This document shows positions 7,939 through 17,014 of a stretch of DNA of 39,102 nt, piece by piece. The notes under the pieces were generated by a model that saw only the letters and a list, made by a program, of their open reading frames with translations, ran no database searches and was not told the origin of the DNA. Positions within the stretch are counted from its first letter, which is position 1. Each line of letters starts with the position of its first letter. Source of the DNA: an uncultured Mediterraneibacter sp. (GTDB taxonomy: Bacteria > Bacillota > Clostridia > Lachnospirales > Lachnospiraceae); contig CALWDM010000024.1 in NCBI GenBank assembly GCA_944376695.1, positions 1 to 39,102 on the forward strand, written 5' to 3'. Made by a program: the position numbers and the translations under genes.

Positions 7939-10038
7939 TCAGAGATTTGTCTCATTCCCGTTCACAGAGGAGGTCTCCTCCCACCGCTCATTTCTCGCTG
8001 CCGCTCTGTCATATGCCTCCTGATACAGGCGCTCCTGGGAATTAACGGATTCTCCCCCACATTTCACATAAGTATATTTCCCGTCACTTCCCTCTGCGCG
8101 CGCTTTCTTATTGTCGCTGAGCATCAGGTCGAAAATTCCGCGTATGCGTTTTTTCAGCTTGTCTGAACAGACCGGCGCCGCCACTTCCACCCGCCTGACA
8201 GTATTCCTGGTCATAAAATCTGCGGACCCGATATAATACTTCGTCCTCTCTCCGCATCCGAAGATATAGATCCTGGAGTGTTCCAGGAATCTTCCGACAA
8301 TGCTGATGACCCGGATATTCTCTGTCTCGCCCGGCACGCCCGGGATCAGGCAGCAGATTCCTCTCACGATCATATCCACATGTACGCCCGCGCGTGAAGC
8401 CTCTGCCAGCTTATCCATGATCTTCTTATCTGTAAGCGAGTTGAGCTTCAGCCCGATATACGCTTCCTCACCGTTCTGTACGCGGCGGATCTCTTCATCG
8501 ATCATATCGATCACTTTTGACTGGAGACATTTGGGCGCTACAAGGAGATGTTCCGATTCCTCCACTGTCTCTCCCTTAGTCAGCGCCTGGAACACGCGTG
8601 TCGCTTCCAGTCCGATCTTTTCATCCGCTGTCATAAGAGAAAGGTCTGTGTACAGACGAGCCGTCTTTTCATTATAATTGCCTGTACCGATCTGCGTGAT
8701 ATACTCCACGCCGCCGCGCCCTCGTCTTGTGATCAGGCAGAGCTTGGAGTGCACCTTAAACCCTTCCAGTCCGTAAATGATCTGGCATCCTGCCTTCTCC
8801 AGCATCCGGGACCAGCGGATATTATTTTCCTCGTCAAAGCGGGCCCGCAGCTCCACGAGCACGACCACTTCCTTCCCGTTTTCCGCCGCCTCGCACAGCG
8901 CCTCTATCACCTTGCTCTGCTTAGCCAGGCGGTACAGCGTCATTTTGATGGCCACCACCCGGTCGTCCTCAGCCGCCTCGTTGAGCATATTCAGGAAAGG
9001 ACGGATCGACTCATACGGGTAGGACAGCAGTTTGTCCTCCTGCCTGATCTGCTCCAGTATGCTCTCCCCGTCGCGGAAGTCCGGCGATTTCTGCGGCACT
9101 CTCTTATTGTAAAAGAGTTCCGGGTTCATGCGCAGCAGATCCTGGATCTGGAAGATAAATGACACATCCAGCGGAGCTCTGCTCTTAAATACTCTCTCCG
9201 GGGATACGTCCAGATACCGGCAGAGCGCTTCTACCACATTCCCTTCCATATCCCTGGACAGGTCCAGGCGGACAGGGGACAGTCTCTTCCTCTCCTTCAT
9301 AAGATCCGCCATAAATTCTCTGTAATCCAGATCTTCGTCATAAAGGGCGTCCGCATCAATATCCGCGTTCCTCACGACCCGGATCAGCGATTTTCCTTTT
9401 ACTTTGTATCCTTTAAATACCTTTCCGATATAGTGCAGGATCAGATCCTCCGAGAGCATGTACCGCCCTCGGCCTCCCGGCAGTTCGATCATCCTCTCGA
9501 CCATGTTGTTTGTACACGGGATGATGCCCAGGCGCTCTTTTCCGCTCTTCGTCTCCAGAACGACCACTGCATAGATCTCTTTATTGCGCAGGAACGGGAA
9601 CGGCTGCCGCTTGCTCACGATCGTCGGGGAGCTCAAAGGCACGATGTTGCGGTTAAAATGCTGCTCAAGATATTTCTTCTCCTCCGGATCCGCACTCTGA
9701 AAATTAATGAGCTGTATTCCGTATCCTGCCACCTTTGCCATCAGATTCTGATACGCCTCATCTTTCCTCTTGTTCAGCCTTTTTACTTCTTTCAGGATTG
9801 CCCTGATCTGCTCCTCTGACGTCATATTGGTCTTATTATCTCTGATCTTCTTATTGAGCAGCATCTGATCCTGAAGAGAGCCGACTCTGACCATAAAGAA
9901 CTCATCCAGGTTGCTCTGATAGATGGAAACAAAGGTCATGCGCTCACACAGAGGCGTCTCCTGGTTTTCCGCCTCCTCCAGCACTCTTTCATTAAATTTC
10001 AGCCAGGACAGTTCCCTGTTCATATATACCTTTTCCAT
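7939..10038 (-). CDS. ppk1: Polyphosphate kinase 1
   Basis: The enzyme reversibly transfers the terminal phosphate of ATP to a growing polyphosphate chain. The product is 699 residues, the usual PPK1 length. It opens with the family signature (NRELSWLKFNERVLEEA), continues through the middle domain, and has the two PLD-like C-terminal halves. The phosphorylated histidine is expected at about H429 in GFKVHSKLCLITR, and the second catalytic histidine at about H587 in LEHSRIYIFG. The motif IGTGNYNEKTARLYTDLSL is also typical. AAGGAGA stands just upstream of the ATG. It starts 32 bases after the symporter gene ends and may be transcribed with it. No ppx exopolyphosphatase lies nearby. Polyphosphate is tied to phosphate storage and stress survival in other bacteria. 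Confidence 0.97.
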   Translation of the reverse strand: MEKVYMNRELSWLKFNERVLEEAENQETPLCERMTFVSIYQSNLDEFFMVRVGSLQDQMLLNKKIRDNKTNMTSEEQIRAILKEVKRLNKRKDEAYQNLMAKVAGYGIQLINFQSADPEEKKYLEQHFNRNIVPLSSPTIVSKRQPFPFLRNKEIYAVVVLETKSGKERLGIIPCTNNMVERMIELPGGRGRYMLSEDLILHYIGKVFKGYKVKGKSLIRVVRNADIDADALYDEDLDYREFMADLMKERKRLSPVRLDLSRDMEGNVVEALCRYLDVSPERVFKSRAPLDVSFIFQIQDLLRMNPELFYNKRVPQKSPDFRDGESILEQIRQEDKLLSYPYESIRPFLNMLNEAAEDDRVVAIKMTLYRLAKQSKVIEALCEAAENGKEVVVLVELRARFDEENNIRWSRMLEKAGCQIIYGLEGFKVHSKLCLITRRGRGGVEYITQIGTGNYNEKTARLYTDLSLMTADEKIGLEATRVFQALTKGETVEESEHLLVAPKCLQSKVIDMIDEEIRRVQNGEEAYIGLKLNSLTDKKIMDKLAEASRAGVHVDMIVRGICCLIPGVPGETENIRVISIVGRFLEHSRIYIFGCGERTKYYIGSADFMTRNTVRRVEVAAPVCSDKLKKRIRGIFDLMLSDNKKARAEGSDGKYTYVKCGGESVNSQERLYQEAYDRAAARNERWEETSSVNGNETNL

Positions 10039-10070
10039 ACTTTCTCCTTTTGCGTACTTATCGTTGCTCC

Positions 10071-11261
10071 CTAGTTACAGAAAGAATCCTCCTGATTTTT
10101 AATGTTATGCCTTTCCGCATATCCGGTCAGTATCAAAGTCAGCGCCCCATCTCCGGTAATATTGCATGCAGTGCCAAAACTGTCCTGAAGTGCGAACACT
10201 GTGAGCATAAGCGCTGTCCCCGTGGAATCAAATCCCAGTATTCCCGTGATCAGTCCCAGCGACGCCATAACCGTTCCCCCCGGAACACCGGGAGCTCCGA
10301 TGGCGAACACACCAAGAAGGAGGCAGAACAGTATCATCGTTACAACGGAGGGGATCGACCCGTAGAGGATCTGCGATACTGTCATTACAAAGAATACCTC
10401 TGTCAGCACAGAACCGCACAGATGGATATTGGCAAACAGAGGGATGCCGAAATCTACCATATCCTCACGCAGTGTTTTTGACTTGCCTGCGCAGCGCAGC
10501 GCCACAGCAAGAGTCGCAGCGGACGACATCGTCCCCACCGCAGTGATATAAGCAGGCCCATAGTTGCGTATCACATCCATAGGATTGCTTCTTGAATAGA
10601 TCCCCGCTGTAATATAGAGTACTGCCAGCCAGATAAAATGTCCGACAATCACAATGAGAACGATCTTCAAAAAGACCGGAAGCTGTTTTGTAATTGTTCC
10701 CTCGTAAGAAAGGGCGCAGAAAGTAAATCCGATAAAGACCGGCAGAATGGGTATGACTACCCTTGTCACGATCTCAAGGACGATCCTCTGGAGCTCTTCC
10801 AGCAGTCCGGTGACCAGTTCTGCTTTTGTCCACGCTGCGGCAAGCCCGACTAACACCGAAAGCATAAGAGCGCTCATGACGCTCATGATCTGGGGGATCT
10901 CAAGCTGGAATACTACCTCCGGAAGTTCCTTAAGCCCCTCTGTTTCAGATACGATAGACAGATGGGGAATCAGGCCATATCCGGCCGCCATGGACAGGAA
11001 CGCTGCGAGTATGGACGACATATATGCGCAGAAAACCGCAACTCCCAGCATACGTGACGCATTTTTCCCAAGCCTTGTGATAGACGGTGCGATAAATCCG
11101 ATAATAATCAGCGGAACACAGAAATTGATCAGCTCTCCGAGTACAAATTTTACTGTTACGACAATGTTCATCAGCGCCGTATTAAAAAACTGCCCTGCAA
11201 CGATACCGATAACTACTCCGAGGAGCAGTCGGAACGGAAGGCTGGCGACTATTTTTTTCAT
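10071..11261 (-). CDS. Dicarboxylate/amino acid:cation symporter (DAACS family)
   Basis: The product is 396 residues from MKKIVASLPFRLLLG. A GAGAGGA site precedes this ATG by about 10 bases; a reading 15 residues longer begins with a charged non-membrane stretch and is less likely. The protein has about eight hydrophobic helices plus the DAACS re-entrant region. The substrate-binding region near the C-terminus reads FALQDSFGTACNITGDGALT, with the Asp, Thr, Asn and Asp pattern of the TM7/TM8 core in GltPh-type carriers. It therefore probably imports glutamate, aspartate, Ser/Thr or C4-dicarboxylates with Na+ or H+; the exact substrate is not clear. A LysR gene lies upstream on the same strand and ppk1 downstream. 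A plausible promoter is at 11343-11372. Confidence 0.9.
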   Translation of the reverse strand: MKKIVASLPFRLLLGVVIGIVAGQFFNTALMNIVVTVKFVLGELINFCVPLIIIGFIAPSITRLGKNASRMLGVAVFCAYMSSILAAFLSMAAGYGLIPHLSIVSETEGLKELPEVVFQLEIPQIMSVMSALMLSVLVGLAAAWTKAELVTGLLEELQRIVLEIVTRVVIPILPVFIGFTFCALSYEGTITKQLPVFLKIVLIVIVGHFIWLAVLYITAGIYSRSNPMDVIRNYGPAYITAVGTMSSAATLAVALRCAGKSKTLREDMVDFGIPLFANIHLCGSVLTEVFFVMTVSQILYGSIPSVVTMILFCLLLGVFAIGAPGVPGGTVMASLGLITGILGFDSTGTALMLTVFALQDSFGTACNITGDGALTLILTGYAERHNIKNQEDSFCN

Positions 11262-11342
11262 ATAATAATATCCTCTCTTCCTCTCCGCTTCCCACGGCAT
11301 GTACAAAACGCCAGCCGGGGTGCAGAATTAATAATACGGCTT

Positions 11343-11372
11343 ATTATAAATCAGAATCCATCAAAATAGCAA
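11343..11372 (-). promoter_or_regulatory. Probable promoter of the symporter gene
   Basis: On the minus strand TTGCTA (complement of 11367-11372) and TATAAT (complement of 11343-11348) are 18 bases apart, a good sigma-A-like pair about 80 bases upstream of the symporter start. The -35 lies in one of two copies of AAAATAGCAAGG (11363-11374 and 11377-11388), a 14-base-period direct repeat that could be a regulator site. Confidence 0.5.
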
Positions 11373-11438
11373 GGTGAAAATAGCAAGGCGCTCTTTGCTG
11401 CATCTTCTTTTGGTCCTGCAGCCCGGTTCTGTCAGAGA

Positions 11439-12305
11439 TCAGCGGTAATCCAGATATTCCATAAACCGCTTCAGCATGGGGGACGTCCCCTTCTTTTCCT
11501 TCCAGGCCAGGCCGATATTGCGGTATGCCGGGATTTCCAGCTCTCTCGCCACGACCCGGTACGGGATCCGTTTCAGGATCAGTTCAGGGAGGATGCTGAC
11601 CCCCAGCCCGCTCTCTACCATGGACATGATTGCATAGTCATCCCATGTCGTAAAATGCACCCTGGGGGTAAACCCGTTCCTCTCAAAAATTTCCCACACT
11701 TCCGTCTTCTCCCCCTTTTCCAGGAGCATGAACGGTTCCCCGCAGAGGGCGGATACCGGGATCTTTTCCAGCGCTGCCAGGGGATGTCCCTCCGGCAGCA
11801 CGACCAGCAGCCGGTCCTGCTCCAGGAACACCGCTTCCAGCTCCTTCCGGGCAGGGAGCCGCAGGAAGCCGCAGTCCACTCGCCCCTCTTCGATCCATGT
11901 CTCGATCTCTGTATAATCTCCCAGGATAAGCTCATAATCGATCCCGGGATATTCTTTCTGGAATTCCCGGATGATATTCGGCAGCCAGTGGGTCGCCACG
12001 CTGGAAAACGTCCCGATCCGGATCAGTCCTGATTTCAGGCCGTTGATCTCGTCCACCTCCGACTGGAGCTTCTCGTACTCATCGCACACGCGCTTCGCGT
12101 ATGGGAGGAGACGCGTCCCCTCGCTGGTCAGGCGCACGCCCGATTTTCCCCTTTCCAGCAGCGTCACCTGCCATTCCCGCTCCAGATCTCCGATCATGCG
12201 GCTGATTCCTGACTGGGAATAATTGAGCACACCGGCGGCCCGGGTAAAACTCCCGCACTCCACAGTCTTTACAAACGCCAGATATTTCTGGATGCTCCCC
12301 TCCAT
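11439..12305 (-). CDS. LysR family transcriptional regulator
   Basis: The product is 288 residues, normal for LysR. Residues about 2-60 form the winged helix (YLAFVKTVECGSFTRAAGVLNYSQSGISRMIGDLE). The effector domain follows from about residue 90 (GLIRIGTFSSVATHWLPNIIREF) and ends with a typical GLGVSILPELIL stretch. AGGAGGAG precedes the ATG. It is divergent from proB and lies upstream of the DAACS symporter on the same strand, so either or both are candidate targets; an effector such as an amino acid is a guess. An inverted repeat (TTATCATC at 12350-12357, GATGATAA at 12376-12383) lies about 45 bases upstream of its start and could be its operator. Confidence 0.93.
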   Translation of the reverse strand: MEGSIQKYLAFVKTVECGSFTRAAGVLNYSQSGISRMIGDLEREWQVTLLERGKSGVRLTSEGTRLLPYAKRVCDEYEKLQSEVDEINGLKSGLIRIGTFSSVATHWLPNIIREFQKEYPGIDYELILGDYTEIETWIEEGRVDCGFLRLPARKELEAVFLEQDRLLVVLPEGHPLAALEKIPVSALCGEPFMLLEKGEKTEVWEIFERNGFTPRVHFTTWDDYAIMSMVESGLGVSILPELILKRIPYRVVARELEIPAYRNIGLAWKEKKGTSPMLKRFMEYLDYR

Positions 12306-12349
12306 ACTTTCTCCTCCTATCTGTTCCTGTCACACAGTCTGATTTCAGC

Positions 12350-12383
12350 TTATCATCTGAATTTATCATATTACGGATGATAA
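12350..12383. promoter_or_regulatory. Inverted repeat in the LysR/proB divergent region (candidate operator)
   Basis: Eight-base arms TTATCATC (12350-12357) and GATGATAA (12376-12383) are a perfect inverted repeat with an 18-base AT-rich spacer. It lies between the divergent LysR and proB starts, where LysR regulators usually bind. No direct proof of binding can be read from the sequence. Confidence 0.4.
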
Positions 12384-12473
12384 TTATTCGCTTTTGTAAT
12401 CTTCAGGTGTATGATACGATAGAAAAGCTGATATGTCAAAGAAAAGACTTATAAAAAATATTTATACTTAAGA

Positions 12474-12493
12474 TGTTACTGCTCACAGTAACA
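12474..12493 (+). other. Leader hairpin just upstream of proB
   Basis: A perfect 8-base stem TGTTACTG/CAGTAACA with a CTCA loop lies about 12 bases before the GGGAGGA ribosome binding site of proB. There is no U-tract after it, so it is not a terminator. It may affect mRNA stability or translation start, or be an operator. Confidence 0.4.
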
Positions 12494-12521
12494 CGAAGAT
12501 ACCCCAGGGAGGAATCAGATT

Positions 12522-13319
12522 ATGGGACTTTATAATAACAGGATCGTAGTTAAGGTAGGCACATCCACTCTGACGAACGATGCGGGAAAGAGCGATCTGC
12601 GCGCCACAGACCGCCTGGTATGCACGCTCGCCGACATCCACAACATGGGATATGAGGTCATCCTCGTGTCATCCGGCGCCATCGCAGTGGGAAGAAATAA
12701 GCTCGGTATGCACTCAAAACCGGACAGCATGCGCATGAAGCAGGCAGCTGCCGCAGTCGGACAGTGCAGCCTGATGTACCTGTACGACAAGTTTTTCGGA
12801 GATTATGATAAGACAGTGGCTCAGATCCTTTTAAATGCAGAGGATATCGAGCAGGAGGAAAAAAAAGAAAACCTGACCAACACCTTCAACGCCCTGCTGG
12901 AGATGGGGGTCATCCCGGTCGTAAATGAAAATGACTCTGTAAGCTACACGGAGATCGAGTCTGAGGACAGGCTCTTCGGAGATAACGACATGCTCTCCTC
13001 TGTCGTCGCCGTCCTCTGTAGGGCAAAGCGTCTCGTGATCCTCTCCGACATTGACGGATTTTACGACAGCGATCCCAGGCTCCATCCGAATGCCAGACTG
13101 ATCGAAAAGATCGACTGCATCGATGACAGCGTATACTCCCTCGCCGGAGGCGCGGGCTCCAGGAGAGGCACCGGCGGCATGCGCACAAAGCTGCAGGCAG
13201 CCCAGCTCGCCACCTCCCAGGGCATCGATACGATCGTGACCAACGGCAAGAGACCGGAAGCCCTCTATGATATCATCAGGGGCGGCCAGGCAGGGACTCT
13301 CTTCACGGGGAAAAATTAG
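12522..13319 (+). CDS. proB: Glutamate 5-kinase
   Basis: Catalyses ATP-dependent phosphorylation of L-glutamate, the first step of proline synthesis in the cytoplasm. The product is 265 residues and consists of the amino-acid-kinase domain only; the C-terminal PUA domain of the E. coli enzyme is absent, as in many Firmicutes. Visible motifs are RIVVKVGTST with the catalytic Lys near residue 11, VSSGAIAVG, NENDSVS, FGDNDMLS and GTGGMRTKLQAAQLA. GGGAGGA precedes the ATG at good spacing. The usual partner proA is not adjacent: the next gene is convergent. The neighbouring DAACS symporter could supply glutamate, but this link is inference. Confidence 0.96.
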   Translation: MGLYNNRIVVKVGTSTLTNDAGKSDLRATDRLVCTLADIHNMGYEVILVSSGAIAVGRNKLGMHSKPDSMRMKQAAAAVGQCSLMYLYDKFFGDYDKTVAQILLNAEDIEQEEKKENLTNTFNALLEMGVIPVVNENDSVSYTEIESEDRLFGDNDMLSSVVAVLCRAKRLVILSDIDGFYDSDPRLHPNARLIEKIDCIDDSVYSLAGGAGSRRGTGGMRTKLQAAQLATSQGIDTIVTNGKRPEALYDIIRGGQAGTLFTGKN

Positions 13320-13350
13320 CCCGGATCCGAACACAGTTCAGGGGCAGGAC

Positions 13351-14196
13351 TTACCCTGCCGTATAGACCCAGAGGTTGCTGATCTGTGTGTACAGTGTCT
13401 CAAAATCCCACAGCTTCTCGCTGCGCTTTACACTGCTCGGGTCGTTGACACGGATCTTCCCGTCTTCGAGCCCGACAAGTACGATAAAGTGGCCTGTGGC
13501 AGTAAAATCCCCGGGACCCATGCTGCATATGATGGGATTGCCGTTTTCCAGGGCGGAAAAGACTGCCTCTTCGCTCAGCCCCAGCTCCTCCCCGTGGATC
13601 CCGAACTGCGCTGCTCCTTCTGTCATCAGCGCCCAGCTCGTTCCCGCGTCTCCCTCGTAATATCCGTTCTGCTCCGCAAATTTTGCCGCCTTGTACGGAG
13701 TGATCGTATTGTCTCCGGTAAGCCCTGCCGCCACCATAGAGATCACAGTCGGCCCGCATCCGTTTACCGCGATCAGATTGTCCCCGTATATCTGGTAGCC
13801 CCATCTCTCGTCCCACTGGAGGAGATGAGGGATCACCCCCGGCGTCACTTCTCCGATATCCTCCGCCGGCGGAAGATCCTTTTTCTCCTGATAATCCCGG
13901 ACAAAATCAATGGTCTCCGGATTATTTTTTACAAGCTGTCTCAATGTATCCGACATGCTCCCTGCCTGCTGGTATACAGGATCAAGCTCCCCGCTCCAGG
14001 CAATCCCGTCTCTCGTCAGTATGAGATGGTCCCCGATCACATTTTTCAGGGCAAAAAGCACTGCAATGACTACCAGTACAGCCGCGATTCTCCTGAGAAA
14101 ACTGCCCCGCCGTCTTTTCCTCTTTCTCCGGCGCCTGTCTGACGGATAATTCCTTCTCCTTTCTTCGCCTGTATACTCCATCCAATGCTGTGACAT
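13351..14196 (-). CDS. Membrane-anchored C39-like cysteine peptidase
   Basis: The product is 281 residues. A very basic N-terminus (R/K-rich, residues 13-37) precedes one transmembrane helix (about 36-55, RIAAVLVVIAVLFAL), so the catalytic domain faces outside as a type II membrane protein. From about residue 123 it matches the Peptidase_C39_2 fold: LLQWDERWGY (Gln127), NGCGPT with Cys147, GHFIVLVG with His236 and VNDPSS with Asp252. These proteins may be peptidases or peptidoglycan/peptide-processing enzymes; the substrate is not known. AAGGAGG lies before the ATG. The gene converges on proB with only 31 bases between stops and is not obviously in an operon. Confidence 0.85.
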   Translation of the reverse strand: MSQHWMEYTGEERRRNYPSDRRRRKRKRRRGSFLRRIAAVLVVIAVLFALKNVIGDHLILTRDGIAWSGELDPVYQQAGSMSDTLRQLVKNNPETIDFVRDYQEKKDLPPAEDIGEVTPGVIPHLLQWDERWGYQIYGDNLIAVNGCGPTVISMVAAGLTGDNTITPYKAAKFAEQNGYYEGDAGTSWALMTEGAAQFGIHGEELGLSEEAVFSALENGNPIICSMGPGDFTATGHFIVLVGLEDGKIRVNDPSSVKRSEKLWDFETLYTQISNLWVYTAG

Positions 14197-14328
14197 TTAT
14201 CGTCCGCCTCCTTAAACTTTCAAGATCATGGAAAGGAGCAGCCTTCCTTTCCACTGAGGCAGATTATAAAAAAGAAAAGGAGCGTTTTTTCGAAACAAAT
14301 TCTTAAGTTTGGATGAAGAATCCGGCTG

Positions 14329-15591
14329 TCAGGCTTCTTCTCTGTCATTCGTAAGTTTCAGTTTGTCCAGCACATAAAACGTCAGGCCCATGATCATACC
14401 GACCACGCACGCCAGCACCATTCCTGTAAGCTGGATGCTGCCGAACTGTACAGTGATCCCGGAAAGACCGACAACAAAGATAACAGAAGTCATCGCCATA
14501 TTTCTTGACCGACCGTAATCTACTCTGGAATCTACCAGGATGCGGATACCGGATGTCCCGATCATCCCGTAGAGCAGGAAGGAGATCCCGCCGATCACAG
14601 GCCCGGGGATCGTATTGATCAGAGTTGTCATCTTCCCGATGAAGGAACAGATGATGGACAGCACTGCCGCGCCCCCGATCACGTATACACTGTATACTTT
14701 TGTCATTGCCATGACCCCGATATTTTCTCCGTAAGTCGTAGTCGGAACAGAGCCGATCAAGCCGGAGAGCATCGTGGAGAAATTATCCGCAAACAGAGAA
14801 CGGTGGAGCCCCGGATCTTTCAGAAGATCTCTCCCCACGATCTTGCTCGTGACGATCTGATGCCCGATATGCTCTGAGGCGATCACAAGGAGCACCGGCA
14901 GGACGGTCACGATCGCCTCCCACTTGAAGCTCGGGAGGGAAAAGTTCGGCAGGGAAAAGAGCGGAGCGGCCATAACGTCTGAGAAATCCACGATGCCGCA
15001 GATCAGCGCCGCCGCGTATCCCGCGATAATGGCGATCAGGATCGGGATCACTGCCAGGAACTTCCGGAACACGACGGAACCAAGCACTGCTGTGAGCAGG
15101 GTGACAAGAAATACGATCACATTTTTTGCGTCTATTGTTTCATCCAAAAGTCCCGCATTGGAAGCAGCGTTCCCCGCCAGCTCCAGACCGATCAGGGCGA
15201 CCACCGGCCCCATTGCCGCGGGCGGCAGGACCACGTCGATCCAGTCTGAGCCAAACTTATAGATAATGAGCGCCAGGATACAGCCCAGAAAACCTACGGC
15301 TACAAATCCGCCCAAAGCGTAACTGTACCCCCACTTTGCGATCACGACACCCGCCGGAGCGAGAAACGCGAAGCTGGAGCCAAGATAAGCGGGCGCCCTT
15401 CCCTTTGTGATCAGGATAAAAAGCAGGGTACCCACACCGTTCATAAACAGGACGACCGCCGGATTGATGCCGAATACAAAGGGCACCAGGACGGACGCGC
15501 CGAACATGGCGAACATATGCTGGATGCTCAGCGGCACCAGCAGCTTAAATGGTACTTTCTCTTCTACCTGGATGATTCTTTTGTTTTCCAT
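14329..15591 (-). CDS. uraA: Uracil/xanthine permease (NCS2 family)
   Basis: The product is 420 residues with about 14 hydrophobic segments, the NCS2 fold. Typical motifs are LVPLSIQHMFAMFGASVLVP at the start, YLGSSFAFLAP, VVLPPAAMGPVVALIGLELA, and TTYGENIGVMAMTKVYS, where the Glu of GENIG helps bind the base. It therefore imports uracil or another nucleobase, probably with protons; uracil is favoured by similarity to UraA/PyrP, but xanthine or uric acid cannot be excluded. AGAGAGGT lies just before the ATG. The 165-base upstream region shows no pyrimidine attenuator that I recognise. It is flanked by unrelated genes of the same direction with gaps of over 130 bases. Confidence 0.92.
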   Translation of the reverse strand: MENKRIIQVEEKVPFKLLVPLSIQHMFAMFGASVLVPFVFGINPAVVLFMNGVGTLLFILITKGRAPAYLGSSFAFLAPAGVVIAKWGYSYALGGFVAVGFLGCILALIIYKFGSDWIDVVLPPAAMGPVVALIGLELAGNAASNAGLLDETIDAKNVIVFLVTLLTAVLGSVVFRKFLAVIPILIAIIAGYAAALICGIVDFSDVMAAPLFSLPNFSLPSFKWEAIVTVLPVLLVIASEHIGHQIVTSKIVGRDLLKDPGLHRSLFADNFSTMLSGLIGSVPTTTYGENIGVMAMTKVYSVYVIGGAAVLSIICSFIGKMTTLINTIPGPVIGGISFLLYGMIGTSGIRILVDSRVDYGRSRNMAMTSVIFVVGLSGITVQFGSIQLTGMVLACVVGMIMGLTFYVLDKLKLTNDREEA

Positions 15592-15756
15592 TTTTTACCT
15601 CTCTTCCTTTCAGCAGCTGTGATTTTGTGTAAAACCTCATTCCCATACATCATACCACGCCGCGGGCGTACGCACCAGAAATTTCTCTTCGGCGGCCGGG
15701 ACATTTCCCAGACAGACGTTTCCCGGGCCGGTATTTTTCAGAATCCTTCTCCCGGA

Positions 15757-16866
15757 TCAGCTCATGCATTCTTTCAGGATACGCATCACATTCCCATACG
15801 CTGTCTTCTCCATCTGGCGTTCCGTAAACCCGGCGCGCTTCATGGCAGCCCACAGGACGTCCATATGCTGGACGCCGCGGATCCCTGACGGGAGAGACTC
15901 CCGGTCAAAACCGTCAAAGTCTGTCCCCAGAGCCACGGCATCTTCCCCGGCCCGGTCCATCATATGCCGGATATGGCGGACGATATCTGCGGCCTGCGCC
16001 CGGTCTTTCTCTGCTGTCTTCCCGGCAGGCCTTAAGAACGCCCCATAGAAATTTACTCCTGCCACACCGCCTTTTTCCCCGAGAGCATGGAGCATCTCAT
16101 CGCTCAGGTTGCGGGGATGGGGACAGACAGCCCTGGCGTTCGAGTGGGATGCGATCACCGGTTTTTTGCTGCGGCGGACACAGTCCCGGAAGCCTCCGTC
16201 TGACAGGTGCGACACATCGATGATCATGCCCAGATCATTCATCCGCTCCACCGTCTGTATGCCAAATGGCGTAAGCCCCCTCCGCATGATCTCCGGATCC
16301 CTGCTGTTGGGGCTACCAATACAGTTTTCATAATTCCACGTAAGCGTGATCAGCCGCACGCCCCTGTCATACAGTTCCTCCAGGCGCTCCGGCCTGCCGT
16401 TCAGCACACCGCCCTCCTCCACGGTCAGGACTCCGGCCACCCTGTTTTCTCTCTCCATGCGCAGGATCTCTTCCGCCGAGCGGGCGAGCCCGAACCGTTC
16501 TCCCTGGGCGCGCGACGCATAGTCTGCCATTGTCAGCGCCTTTCCGTACGCCCGGTCCCATAAATCTCCCGTCCTCCAGTTCTTCTCCCTGCTCTCTCCG
16601 ATGTCATCTCTGGCGCCGCTGCGGTCATCTTTCGCGTCGCTGTTATCATCTTTGGCGCCGCTGCGGTCATCTCCGGCGCCGCCGCGAAAGTCTGCGGCAT
16701 TTACATAGCATGCGAAAAACTGTGCCGCTGCGCCGCTCTCATGCAGTCTTCGTATATCAACACACAGATCATTTTCCCAGAGTCCGTCTTTTTCGCTCTT
16801 TTTCTCAGGTCGTCCTTCCTCCGCCAGAATGCTGAGTGTATCGCAGTGCAGATCGATCCATTTCAT
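15757..16866 (-). CDS. Membrane dipeptidase, peptidase M19 (with internal tandem repeat)
   Basis: A zinc-dependent dipeptidase of the renal dipeptidase family that cleaves dipeptides, often with a D-residue at the C-terminal position. The product is 369 residues. Metal ligands are seen at HCD (H7, D9), TVEEGG (bridging Glu), IDVSHLS and ASHSNARAVCPHPRNLSDE; the catalytic Asp is in LGTDFDG. After the early strand QFFACYVNAADF the protein has an insertion with the 7-residue repeat DDRSGAK in four imperfect copies, encoded by 21-base tandem repeats at 16604-16687. The rest of the catalytic core looks complete. No signal peptide is seen, so it is probably cytoplasmic. It is divergent from a class I amidotransferase-like hydrolase. 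Confidence 0.93.
   Translation of the reverse strand: MKWIDLHCDTLSILAEEGRPEKKSEKDGLWENDLCVDIRRLHESGAAAQFFACYVNAADFRGGAGDDRSGAKDDNSDAKDDRSGARDDIGESREKNWRTGDLWDRAYGKALTMADYASRAQGERFGLARSAEEILRMERENRVAGVLTVEEGGVLNGRPERLEELYDRGVRLITLTWNYENCIGSPNSRDPEIMRRGLTPFGIQTVERMNDLGMIIDVSHLSDGGFRDCVRRSKKPVIASHSNARAVCPHPRNLSDEMLHALGEKGGVAGVNFYGAFLRPAGKTAEKDRAQAADIVRHIRHMMDRAGEDAVALGTDFDGFDRESLPSGIRGVQHMDVLWAAMKRAGFTERQMEKTAYGNVMRILKECMS
16604..16687 (-). repeat. Four 21-base tandem repeats inside the dipeptidase gene
   Basis: Units 16604-16624, 16625-16645, 16646-16666 and 16667-16687 all begin TCATCT and are GC-rich. Units 1 and 3 are nearly identical, unit 2 is the most divergent. Twenty-one bases keep the frame, and each unit encodes D-D-(R/N/I)-S/G-(G/D)-A-(K/R). 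Because copy number can change without breaking the gene, this is a candidate variable-number repeat. Confidence 0.85.
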
Positions 16867-17014
16867 AAAAAACTCCTTTGATGTATAATTTTCTGTTTTT
16901 TTACATAGTCTATCATATCATCGGCGCGCCGCGGATATTCCTGAGAGGGAAATTTATCCAGCCCCCGCGCCAGACCGCCTTCCGGCAGATCATCTCAATC
17001 GATAAGGAGTGCTT

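Noticed and set aside
7767-7955. Minus-strand frame of 62 codons downstream of ppk1
   Set aside because: It overlaps the ppk1 end and crosses two terminator-like hairpins, has no good ribosome binding site and resembles no family.
13320-13370. GGCAGG/CCTGCC pairing between proB and the C39 peptidase gene as a terminator
   Set aside because: Only six base pairs, no U-tract, and it lies partly inside the C39 coding end.
15592-15756. Pyrimidine or purine riboswitch upstream of the uracil permease
   Set aside because: No terminator hairpin or conserved purine/PyrR element could be recognised in the 165 bases.
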